From Symsagittifera roscoffensis (Eukaryota > Xenacoelomorpha > Acoela > Convolutidae), in contig NC_087068.1 in NCBI RefSeq assembly GCF_963678635.1, forward strand, positions 38,711,649 to 38,775,648: 64,000 nucleotides of DNA, written 5' to 3'. The notes beneath the pieces were generated by a model. The model was not told the origin of the DNA. It made no database searches and was given only the letters and a program-made list of their open reading frames with translations. Positions 12,201 through 23,016 of this stretch are shown piece after piece (the stretch's first letter is position 1; every line of letters starts with the position of its first letter). The translations under genes were made by a program, and so were the position numbers.

Positions 12201-13809
12201 ACGAAAGTAGGACAAATTTGTCCCTATTTTGTTTGAAATCCATATAAACACAGCTTAAATCTTGTTTAAAAACTACCTGATTCTAAACGCGCACTCCCTC
12301 TCAAAATTTGAGCGATACCGAAACTAAAATGTTCCCAATCTTGCTAAAACACCTATGAAAGCTACTCTAATATTTTATAACTCTCATCATTCCCAAAAAA
12401 GATGTGTCAAAAAAGGTTATCAGTCATAACAGCTGGCTGAAATAGAAGGAATTTTCATCTCACGTGTAAAGAAATTCGAATTTTAAAAAATTCAAATGTT
12501 TTTCAACCTTTTTCCTGATGCTTACTTGTTTTTCAAACTAAAGCGTGCCAGATCATTGTTATTGTAGTTACCAGATGGCTGATATAAATGTTTTTTTTGT
12601 GTGTGCCAAAAAAGTTGTTTGCTAAGAATTGTCTATTTTCAAAAAGATTGAGTTTAGAAAACCGAGCAAATTGTACAAATCAGGCAAGACGTCAATCATT
12701 TGAATTCAATCGTTGAGGCCAATTTAGTATCGACTACAGAATATAACTTGGGATCCAATTACGGTCTTCAAAACATGCCCACTCATCAACAATTAGGACA
12801 ACCTGAAAACCTCTACCAAACAGCCCACCCAGTTAGAACAAGAGAACGAACGGTCGAGTCTCGAGGTCGGGTGATAAAGAATGCTGTAGAAGTTCAAACC
12901 GATAATCACGCAGAAACCCAAACGTACGCCCAGCCGAAAACATCTGAGAGTCAAACTAAGCCGAAGACAAGCGAAAAAGAAATGAAACCGAAATCACCTG
13001 GAACTGCAATGCAGACCATCGAATCATTCCTGCAAGAAATGTGGCACACGAACGGAAATCCTAATCAAGCAGTTCAGACTGGCAAATCGGTTTTGGATAG
13101 CCCGCCAAGTCCTGGAGTCGGATTTCAAACGAGCTTCCAATATTCTGATTTAGGTGTAATACCAACGCAAACAAGTCCCAATTTGGAACGGAACTCAACA
13201 AGAGCATCGATTTCGAGCCAAGAAAACCGACAAGACGAGGGATTACAACGTCCCGATAAGTCCTCCGAGGACTCACGGGGACCAGTGAACCCTTTAGCAG
13301 GAATGAATTTCCATGCTCTAGAAGGAGCTCAGCTGGAAATGGTCGGGGAAGTTGAACAAAAATTGAAAAAAGAAGATTCGGTTTATAAGAGATATTTAGA
13401 GATGCAAAGTGAAAACAATGCAAATGGCGATCAAACTAACAGAAAGAGGCCAAGTGAGAATAATGGGAATAATAACGAATCAGATGGAAAGCAGAAAACG
13501 GAAATAGAAGAGCTTGAGAAGTCTAGAGGAAATCGCAACGATTCAGAACCAGGTGCGTCGAGGGATCAGGAAACTGGAATTGACAATCAGAACGGAAAAT
13601 TTGAAGACGGAATCAAGAGAAAAACAAGTTCGGAAGAAAAATCAATGCACAGTATCAAAAACCCGAAGACTGCTGGCTCTCGAAATTCACAGACTCGGGC
13701 AAACCGAACGGCGTCGGCAAAAACTCTTGATGAACCAGATGCCGATGATTTGGAGTACAAGTCAAATTCTAGTAAGAAACGAAGCTTGCCAATTGAAGAT
13801 GAAAGTTAG
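3206..13809 (+). CDS. Probable CCDC154-like (DUF4631) coiled-coil protein, nine coding exons, about 860 aa
   Basis: Exons reconstructed from phase and GT-AG sites: 3206-3449, 5193-5283, 6055-6280, 6646-6774, 7410-7619, 10028-10144, 10844-11043, 11856-12069, 12658-13809 (TAG). All junctions keep one frame and give 2583 nt. The exon 6 acceptor (AG at 10026-10027) is the least certain; an AG at 9963-9964 also keeps frame. Residues 1-70 are Gly/Ser/Pro-rich, about 70-490 is coiled coil, and about 490-860 is a Gln/Asn/Ser/Lys-rich tail with no recognised domain. Similarity to CCDC154 is by recall: MQALEFRVAEFQ, a DSRLKGEKSIRDEMKE block and an EKSARTVAVNEVNREM block have counterparts there; FAM81 is the alternative. 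The molecular role is unknown. Pairing with CEP83 hints at a ciliary or centriolar setting, but this is inference. Confidence 0.65.
4673..4872. other. Assembly gap, 200 N
   Basis: Exactly 200 N lie in intron 1 of the CCDC154-like gene. The round number suggests a gap of unknown true size. The rest of this intron (3450-5192) shows nothing beyond AT-rich sequence and a small direct repeat of TGACAAGGGGGAC near 4373-4412. Confidence 0.98.
6778..7125. mobile_element. Tc1/mariner-like MITE with TA target site, abutting a splice donor
   Basis: 348 bp with terminal inverted repeats CCCGGGTTGA / TCAACCCGGG and imperfect similarity for about 40 bp further in (AATTAGCGATAA versus AATTATCGCTTT). It is flanked by TA at 6776-6777 and 7126-7127, the expected Tc1/mariner duplication. 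It has no coding capacity. It lies in intron 4, starting three bases after the end of exon 4 (6774), so the donor GT is followed directly by element sequence. Confidence 0.75.
7697..9434 (+). repeat. AT-rich minisatellite, about 42-bp unit, about 41 copies, with 637-bp higher-order repeat
   Basis: The unit is close to GAACAAAATTTGCAATTTAT then TCCAAGATCGGA and a T-run. Variant units recur in the same order at 637-bp spacing: the variant with AAAGTTTGTAATTATTCC ends blocks near 8160 and 8797, and the third block ends at 9434. Blocks 8161-8797 and 8798-9434 are almost identical, the first is partial and slightly diverged. The array lies in intron 5 (7620-10027). Open frames inside it are artefacts of the stop-poor repeat. 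Confidence 0.95.
11083..11101 (+). repeat. Poly-G tract (19 G) in intron 7
   Basis: An uninterrupted run of G lies 40 bp downstream of the exon 7 donor in an otherwise AT-rich intron. Confidence 0.9.
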
Positions 13810-13884
13810 ATCTGGGTCTGAAATATTAATATTTGATATTAAAATCAGATCGGCTATTTGATTTTGTCCTTACAAGAACATTTA

Positions 13885-13890
13885 AATAAA
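13885..13890 (+). terminator. Polyadenylation signal of the CCDC154-like gene
   Basis: AATAAA lies 76 bp after the TAG stop at 13807-13809; no competing gene is near. Confidence 0.5.
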
Positions 13891-14465
13891 CTCGAAGTTT
13901 TTGTTTTGAACGAAGCGCAAAACCAAGTAACTCGATATTAGTATAATCTCCATCGAATTTACCTTAATTGTCAGATCATTTTGCCATGAAATCGAAAAGG
14001 ACATTGAAAAGTCTTCAAATAAGTATAAAAAATACCATCTTACAAACACAAACCCTCATTTCTTGATTTTTTATAAAACAGATAAGAATGAAAGATTTAT
14101 TTTCCATAAAAAATCTTATTCGAGTTTTTCGTCTTCAAGAAGCTGGAGATACTGAATCAGACCACAAACTGATAGCAGTAAACAACAGTCCAATAGAACC
14201 ACGTAATGAATCGTTTGACATTACCTAACTCCAAACCATCTGCGCTATTAATGTTCAACTTGTTGAAGGGAGTGTTCCATTCCTTTGAGTGGTTTCAATT
14301 GTACCCAACTTTACCATAAATGTATTCACGTTATGACTGCCAGTGTTCTTTTTGGAAACTAGAAGACTATTTTGTCATATTTTGCGGCTCAGATTCAAAA
14401 TTATTGTAAAAACTGCCATTTTCAAACAAATTTGAAATGAAGAGTTGAGCTGTTGATCATTTTGA
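13891..14465. other. Intergenic, nothing recognised
   Basis: About 575 bp of AT-rich sequence with no coding signal and no match to the tandem units that follow. Confidence 0.5.
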
Positions 14466-17400
14466 ACAATGTTTTCTTTTTTTTGTCCTCATCAAATTTG
14501 TCTGTTCAGATTCATGAAACATTTCATATGCTTGAAGTTGAAGTAAGTTTTAATCAACCATTTTCAATTTAAATGTTTTGTAAACCTAACTTCAAAATCA
14601 AGAAGCAAACAAACACAAAAGTACTCAGTGTTCAAAACTTGCTTGCAGATAGACAACTTTTATATTTTTTGCGTTCATTGAACAAAATTGTTTGAAATGA
14701 AAAGCAATATTAGTTTTTGTATGCAGCATTTTTTTTATTTTTTTCCGAAAAATAAATTTGTATCTACAGCAAAACACAGGAGATTGGAGACAGTAAATGA
14801 GTTCAAAAAGGTGGGATTCTTCGACGAAATTATCATGGAGAAATTCTTACTGATTATTGTTGATACTCAGTATCAATATTCGGCTATGTTTTCTTGTAAT
14901 TTAAAAAAAAAGTACGCATGAATTTTTGATTTTGGCTTTTTAAATTTCGCTGTGACTATGAAGCTCAAAAGTTTCGCTGTGACTAGAAGAAAATATGAAA
15001 GTTGTTTTCTGTTTATTAAAGATGTTGCAACACTTTTTCGAAAATTGAAAATTTGGCTGGTTTGGGATATTTTAGGCTAATTAGATTTTGACCAAAGCGT
15101 AGCGCAAGCTGCAACTTGTTCCGGCTCAGATATCAAAAGTGCATGTGATAATGAAAGGTGATTTTTTTGATAAATTTTGAACTAAGGGAATCAATATCTT
15201 TCAATACTAACAAAAATCTACTATTAATTTGAAAAAAAAACATCATTCAAGTTTAAATAGGGACAGTGATACGGTCTACAAAACTTTTTATCTAGATGCG
15301 AAAATTATCACTTCATAATTGACATCTCTAATGGGAGAGGAGATTTTCCAGAAGAAGATTTTTTTTTTTCATTTTTTTTTTTGAAAATTGAATCGGAATG
15401 TTTCACCCATAACCCCTTTATATACCTATCAAGGAAGTATAAGTATCATTCTGTTCTTTGTCCTGATACAAACACTTTGTCCAATGGAAAACGAATCGAT
15501 AAACTTTAAAAACTCAAATATATATATATAACTCAAAAAAGCTCCCAGACATTTAAAATGCCTACTTACATTTAATTTACTTTGAAAAAATTGTGTGTTT
15601 TAGTTCGAATAAAGTCCAGTTTAGAATTTTTAGAAAAGATTGTAAAAGAAATCTCTGAAGTTCCTTCCATTTTTTTCTTTGACATCTGCCATTTCCAAAA
15701 AGATTCAGATGAAACGATGACGCACAAGATAGTTTTGCTCATCATGGTTTTCGATAGAACGTTTTTCATGTTTTTTTTCTGAAAGTTTTTCTGTTTAAAT
15801 TTAAATTTTACAATCCATTTTCATTCTTATGTAAACAAAAAATTTTCTAATTTAATTTACTTTGTGAATTGAACAGCTTGCGAATTCATTAAACTTCTGA
15901 TATAATTGATTTCAAAAACACTTTGTTCTGGTTTATTATCAGTCTCAAAGTTAAATTTTTGGCGTTTTTGTTTTTGATAATGAATGGTTTTTGTTTGATT
16001 TTACTGATTTAACCAAAATGGCCCATTTAGACAATAATAAACATATGATGTTTTAGTCATCTCTGGTGCCCACTTTAATTGTACTGAAAAACTTGCTCTG
16101 TAAATTTATTCTTGTCTTGATCCAACCAATCACAAATAAACACCGCAATGGTAAGTGGCTCACAAGTATATTACTTGTAATTGCTTTAACAATTCAGAAG
16201 AAACCTTTTGTTTTGTTTACATGAAATTTGTCTGGATTCACGCATCTGTTACTTGCTTGAGTTTGAAGTACGTTTTAATTAGCCATTTTCAGTATTAAAG
16301 TTGACTGGTTCACCTTTTATCAAAAACAATAATAAAAATAAAACACAAAAGGTTTTAGCATTCAGAACATGTTTGCAGATATACATGCTGGCTGGTTTTT
16401 TTTGTGTTCATTGAAATAAATTTCAAAAATGGAATGCAATATTTGTTTTTTGTAGTCCAGATTTTTCCGAGAAATAATTTAGTTTGTACAGCAAAACACA
16501 ATGGTTGGAGACAATGAGTGAATTCAAAATTGTGGGCTCCTTCGAAAAAACAGTCATGCAAATTTTCTTACTGATGTTTGTTGATAATCATATCAATTTT
16601 TGGGCTATGTTTTTTCTAGTTTTTTTTTTAAATACTGCATGAATTTTTGATTTTGGCTTTTTATTTCGCCGTGACTATGAATGTGGAAAATTTTGCTGTG
16701 ACTAGAAGGAAATATGAAAAGAGTTTCTGTTTATTAAAAATGTTGCAATAATTTTTCAAAAATTGAAAATTTGGCTGATTTGGGATATTTTAGGCTAATT
16801 AGATTTTGATCAAAGCGTAGCACAAGCAGCAACTTGTTCCGTCTCAGATATCAGAAGTGCATGTGATAATGAAAGGTGATTTTTTTTGTTTGGTAATTTT
16901 TGATCTAAGGGAATCAATATCTTCCAATACTAACAAAAATCTACTATTAATTTGAAAAAAAAACATCATCAAGTTAAAATAGAGACAGTGATACGGTCTA
17001 CAAAATTTTTAATCTAGATGCGAAAATTATCACTTCATAATTGAAATCTCCTATGGGAGAGAAGATTTTCCACAAGAACAAATTTTTCACTTTTTTTGGA
17101 AAATTGAATCAGAATGTTTCATACATATCCCCTTTAGCCCTTTAGATACCTATCAAAGAAGTATAAGTATCATTCTGAGCTTTGTCCTGATACAAACACT
17201 TTGTCCAATGAAAAAACGAATCAATAAACTTTAAAAACTTAAGTATATATAACACAAAAAAGCTCCAAGACATTCGAAATGCTTAATTTACTTTGAAAAA
17301 AGTGTGTCGTTTTAGTTCGAATAAATTCCAGTTTAGAATTTTTAAAAAAGATTGTAAAAGAAATCTCTGAAATTTTTTTCATTTTATTGCGTTGACATGT

Positions 17401-19095
17401 GCCATTTCCAAAAAGATTGAGATGAAGCGATGACGCACATGATAGTTTTGCTCATCATGTTTTTTGACAGAACGTTTTTCATATTTTTTTCTGAAATTTT
17501 TTTTTATTTCCTCGTCTGTTAAATTTAAAATTTACAATCCATTTTCATTCTCATGTACACAAAAATTGTCTTAATTTACTTTGTAAATCAAACAGCCTGC
17601 GATTTCACAAAACTTCTGATATTATTGATTTCGAAAACACTTTGTTCTGGTTATTATCAATCTCAAAGTTAAATTCTAAGCATTTTTGTTTTTGAAAGTG
17701 AGTGGTTTTTATTTGAGTTTACTTTTTAACCAAAAATGCCCATTTAGACAATAATAAACATATGAGGTTTTAGCCATCTCTGCTACCCACTTGAAATGTA
17801 CTTAAAATCATGCTTTGTAAAATTATTCTCGTCTTGATCCAACCAATCTCAAATAAACACCGCAATGACAAGTGGCTCACAAGTATATTACTTGTAATTG
17901 CTTTAACAATTCAGAAGAAACCTTTTGTTTTGTTTCCATGAAATTTGTCTGGATTCACGCATCTGTTACTTGCTTGAGTTTGAAGTACGTTTTAATTAGC
18001 CATTTTCAGTATTAAAGTTGACTGGTTCACCTTTTATCAAAAACAATAATAAAAATAAAACACAAAAGGTTTTAGCATTCAGAACATAATTGCAGATATA
18101 CATGCTGGCTGGTTTTTTTTGTGTTCATTGAAATAAATTTCAAAAATGGAATGCAATATTTGTTTTTTGTAGTCCAGATTTTTCCGAGAAATAATTTAGT
18201 TTGTACAGCAAAACACAATGGTTGGAGACAATGAGTGAATTCAAAATTGTGGGCTCCTTCGAAAAAACAGTCATGCAAATTTTCTTACTGATGTTTGTTG
18301 ATAATCATATCAATTTTTGGGCTATGTTTTTTCTAGTTTTTTTTTTAAAATACTGCATGAATTTTTGATTTTGGCTTTTTATTTCGCCGTGACTACGAAT
18401 GTGAAAAATTTTGCTGTGACTAGAAGAAAATATGAAAAGGGGTTTCAGTTTATTAAAAATGTTGCAAAACTTTTTCAAAAATTGAAAATTTAGCTGATTC
18501 AGGATATTTTAGGCTGATTAGATTTCGATCACAGCGTAGTGCAGGCTCCGACTTGGCCCGGATCAGATAACAGAAGTGCATGTAATGAAAGGTGATTTTT
18601 TAACATTTGAACCAAGGGTATCAATATCTTTCGATACCAACAAAAATCTGCTTTCTTTTTGAAAAAAAAATCAAATTTAACTCGGGACATCAATACGGTC
18701 ACTTCATACATGACATTTTCTAAGGGAGAGAAGATTTTCCAGAAAAAGATTTTTTTTTTCGTTTCAGTTGGATAATTGAATCGGAATGTTTCAACCATAA
18801 CCGCTTCAGATACCTATGAAGGAAGTCTAAGTATCATTCTGAGCTGTCTTTTAATACAAACATGTTGTTCAATGAGAAAACAAATAGTTAAACCTTAGAA
18901 TCTCAAAAACATAGGACTCAAAAAACTCCGAGCGTGAAGTATATGAAGTTCCAGTCATCTCTGGTATGCACTTTAATTTTACGGAAAACCTTGCTCCTAC
19001 TAACTTAGTCTTGATCCAACCAACCACAATTACTACTTCTAAATGCTTTAACAATTCAGAAGAAAATTATTTATTTTTTGTTTTCATGAAAGCAA
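14466..19095 (+). repeat. Non-coding ~1.72-kb unit in three tandem copies
   Basis: Copy 1 is about 14466-16190, copy 2 about 16190-17907 and copy 3 about 17907-19095. Anchors include TGGGATATTTTAGGCTA at 15063 and 16781, CCCATTTAGACAATAATAAA at 16022 and 17739, and a block at 16371 that reappears at 18088 (offset 1717). Copies 2 and 3 are almost identical across roughly 17880-18420 and diverge later; copy 1 is more distant. Copy 3 lacks about 0.5 kb that copy 2 has between about 17255 and 17775. The matching small minus-strand ORFs (16355-16561 and 18072-18278) are simply part of the unit. No LTR, TIR or transposase is seen. Confidence 0.85.
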
Positions 19096-19977
19096 TTTTG
19101 AAAAAATTTGACGATGTTGGCAGCAAGTTATGCTTATTTTTATACCGTATTGTGTGTATTGACGTATGTGTGTTTGTAATTTTGATTGTTGTTTTACTTA
19201 TTACTCCTGGCTGAATTAGGAATTGGTTTTCATGACAAATCATTTTTTAACTTTTTATTCCACTCAAGGCATCCCACTCAAAAATTGCCCAGTAGTTAAA
19301 ATAGCTCAGACAAAGTAGCTCACACAAGTTATAATATCCCATCTGAGGAATCGAAACAATTAAATAACTGCAAATGGCTAATCAAAAAATATGAAACCAA
19401 GGTGCCGCAAATAAACAAACTGATCAAAGGAATGCTAACTTTTGAAAAAATGAGTGAAATCAATTTCAGTTCAAAGCGTGAAACTTTCGAAGCGACCCAT
19501 CAAATCAACAAGCTACGTCTTTCTAAGCTCACTTGGCAATATGGTTAAAGAATACAACTCTTGGTTTGAAGATCAAAAGATCGATTCACGGTGGATCGCA
19601 GCTTTTAGTTCGAAAATGATAAAATTGTCCCCTAACCCCCCCAAAAAACCATTTACTGGGTAACTGGTAGGGGGATGTTGGCAAAAGCTAAAAGCCTTAC
19701 TTTTGGCCTCTATTATCTCACAAAAAAGCCCCTCTACGATAGCTAGAAAGAGAAATACTCTATGATTTTTTGGAAAATCGAATAAAAAAGCCAAAAACAT
19801 GAGATAATTATGCCAAAATTTGGACAAATTGAAATCTAGAAGAGTGTGAATTGAGCCAAATCTTGAACCTAATTTACTGTACCTGAGTTTTTGCGTGAGT
19901 TAGTTTTTATCCGGACTTTTTCATTAAATTCTCGATACTTATTACGGTTTTGATTAGTGGTACTGCTGCTTGCTTTC
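19096..19977. other. Intergenic, nothing recognised
   Basis: AT-rich sequence between the tandem units and the MULE remnant. Short open frames on both strands (about 70-84 codons) show no motif. Confidence 0.4.
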
Positions 19978-21195
19978 TCAGTAGTAAACTTCTGGTTGAA
20001 AGAGTCGAGTTTTTTTCCAGAAACGTATGCATCGACGGGTGGCTGCCTTGGAAAAGCGACGTGACGCCGTTATGCCACCCCTCAACTGTATTAGTCGTTC
20101 GAATGAGACCTGCCTCCGCGTTGTTTTAATGGTTCCATAGAGCTTGGTGGAATAAATCATCGCGCCGTTGTTGACCAAATATTTTTCCTTTGAAGTAATT
20201 TTCTAAAAAAATGATGCGAGCTCGTCAATTTTCTCGAGAATGTCATTTGGAATGTCAAACTCATCGGTAGTTTTGCAAACTTCGTGTATAACTTAAGAAA
20301 ACGCAGTCCAAACCTCTTAATGAGAGGAACGAAGCTTAAAGCTGGGATCTTTTTCAAAGTTAAGACTAGCTTAGCATTGTTTGCATAGGTTTTTTCAGAC
20401 CTAATTCTGAGAGTTTGCGATAAAAACTTTGGCATAAACCAAAATAGCAACCTTTGATTTCAGTTTCAAATAGGGACGAAATTGCGCTCAAAGCAGCTTG
20501 TTGGAAGTCAATAAGGAGTTTTTCGGGTACGCCGTCTCCAATAAGGCTAATCAGGGCTTCAAAAAACCTGTTGGAAAAAGAAATTTTTGTTGATCCGCCA
20601 ATCTGGATATGTACTGCGTACCATTGATAAAGTTTACGCGGACAAATCTCAAAAGTTCCGTCACAAAGCCAAATTTTGTTATGGACACCAAGAGCATTTA
20701 ATTTTTTCTTGTCACCGAGAATAATGAATCTCTCGCTGCCCTCGTTTCCGCTATCATTTAGACAAAAAGGCCAATATTTGTCGTGACTGTTCAAGTTACG
20801 GTCAGTCGACGAAATCAGTTTGAGCAGTTTCTTCGTTTTAGTCAGATTGAGGGATCTTCTCACGGCTGCCCGTGGAGGAATTGAAAGCTGAATTGTCGGA
20901 TTATCGTTCACTGTCTTGAGACTAGCGGCTATCAACTTGTTGCTTACATTTTTGATTTGGGATTTAGTTCTTTCTTTCAGCAACCGGGGTTAAACTCGTA
21001 GCTATGTTGTGATTAAAAGAATTAATGTTTTCGTCGCAAGTTATAAGGGTCATCTGACATTAAGGCAACGCCATTTTGCACAACGCCAGTGATTGGTAGA
21101 TTTTGCGTCTCGCTTTTTGATGATTTCGTGTCTATCAGATATAAGCAACGTTTTGCCTTGTTCAGTTTTGCCGTAGATAAAATCTATCATAATGG
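19978..21195 (-). pseudogene. FLYWCH-MULE (Mutator-like) transposase, frameshifted remnant
   Basis: Read on the minus strand, 21195-21035 encodes a FLYWCH zinc-finger stretch (EQGKTLLISDRHEIIKK, then HWRCAKWRC). 20983-20366 encodes the MULE transposase core: LCDGTFEICPRKLYQWYAVH with the first acidic site, LIDFQQAALSAI with the second, and KGCYFGLCQSFYRKLSELGL. 20450-20157 continues it in another frame (ALSFVPL), and near 20130-20030 a third frame holds TTNTVEGWHN and SHPSMHTFLE. MULE transposases cut and paste DNA in the nucleus. Stops after the FLYWCH part, at least two frameshifts, and an apparent loss of the segment between the two acidic sites show this copy is dead. No terminal repeats were found. 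Confidence 0.85.
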
Positions 21196-23016
21196 TGTTC
21201 GTTGTATCGGTGCTATGTTTGAACTGATATATCTATGCGTTGCGTTTCAGTATCAAGTATTTCTCAATTATGACTCCATTAACAGGTCAAAAAACAAAAT
21301 TTAATTCCTAGAAAAGAGTTTTTTTTACCATTAGTACTATCTCTATATGGCGTCTCAATTTAATAGATGCAGCTGAACTGAAACTTGTTCGAATTGCGAT
21401 ATAGAGATATGTACCAATTCTTGGTAATCTTTATCATAAAGTAAGTTTTAATCCCTTATGGGTTATTTTAATTGACGTTTGCTATTATGGCAGGGTCTTT
21501 TGTCCATTGGAATTTATTGGTATGGGATTTTTGTAATGGGATAATTTTGTATGGGACTTTTGTCCTGTCAACGATTATTGCATAGCGGTCAATCAATTTG
21601 GCCCTGTAATTACGGAGAAAATGGGCGTAAAAAAGGATTCACATACATTTACGCTTTTTTGTAGTTTGCCCCTTTATTTGGTAAGAAGTAAACGGGAAAA
21701 TCTCTATCGAGCGTTACAGGTTTTTTCAGTTAAGGCCCTTTATGAATATAACTTAAACTTTTTGATGAATTGAAACTAAAAATATTTCTTGAACTTCAAA
21801 GCACAAATACTTTTTAAGTAGAGAATCGTGTTCAACAGTGCAACATTGTTGAGCTATCAATTTGAAGAGTACAACAAAGGATCATTGATCTATTGAAGCT
21901 GTATAAAAGAGTCTTTGAACGAGAGTTGAATTTATTCGATAATAAAATTTCGGAACGTAAACTCCTATAGTTCTACTTTGTTTTACACAACTTCACCTGT
22001 AAATTGCGGACAGATGCAATCAAAAGATCAAAGATTATTCCGAAAACGTAAGTAATTAAAAACCATTTTTCACACTTTACAGCAAGGGGTCTTCTATCTT
22101 TTAGAAAACTGCTTGACAAAAAAGAATTGGATTTAAATTTTTGAAAGCAAAACGAGCTCTCTTCATGGCAGCACTTCCATAAGTTTCTTGTGTATGTGTG
22201 ATCGTGGAAACATTTGTTACTCTATTTCTCTCTACTGGTAGAAACAAATTAATCAAACTTCTTATGCTATTTAGATATCCGTCGTTTGCAGGACTTGTCT
22301 AAGAAAGGTTTGAATTGACTCCTCAAGAAGAAAAATGGCAGTGACTACGCAATTCCTGTGCATTTAATTTCCATAAGGTGTTAGAACCAAAACAAAATGC
22401 GTGCTTCTTTTTTGACAGGTTGATATTAAAAAGCACCTAAACTTTTTTTAAGCACCGATATTATGCATCGAACAATTATAGCATGTTTTTTTGAGCTATC
22501 AAACTAGAGTCTTGAAAAAGGTATCATTTATCAATTGACGAGTTTTATTGAATCAAAAGGCTTCTTTTCTTTTATTCCAAACTCAAAGACGAATATTTGT
22601 AAGGGTGTAACGAGTGGTTTTACTGAGTTAATTATGGAGACCAAATGTGATTAAACTGACAAAAAAATTTGTTCTATTAAGGTTCGGAGTGCTATAATGA
22701 GAATTGAAACAATAAAATGAGCCCAGAAAGTCATAGCTAAATTTTTTAATTAGGATGACGAAACAAGGTGCAAGAAGCTCAAGAATCTATTATATATAAT
22801 TAAGAAATAGATTGTGAGCAAAGAGAGCTGTCCTTTGTACTAATTATATAACGAAAATCATTAATTCAGTTTTTTATGCCCTTATTTTAAAAATCAAAAT
22901 GAACTGCTTTACCAGAAATGAAAATATTCAAGTTATTTCCAAAAAAATGATCGTTTGTCTTATTTACGTTTTAAAAACCATTACGTTTTATGCTTTAATT
23001 CCATTTTTATGTATAA
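21196..23016. other. Intergenic, nothing recognised
   Basis: 1.8 kb of AT-rich sequence on the upstream side of the MULE remnant. It probably includes non-coding MULE ends, but I see no paired terminal repeats and no exon-like segment. Confidence 0.4.

Noticed and set aside
16355-18278. Repeated 68-codon minus-strand ORF (MHDCFFEG...)
   Set aside because: Conserved only because the 1.7-kb unit was duplicated recently; not open in copy 1.
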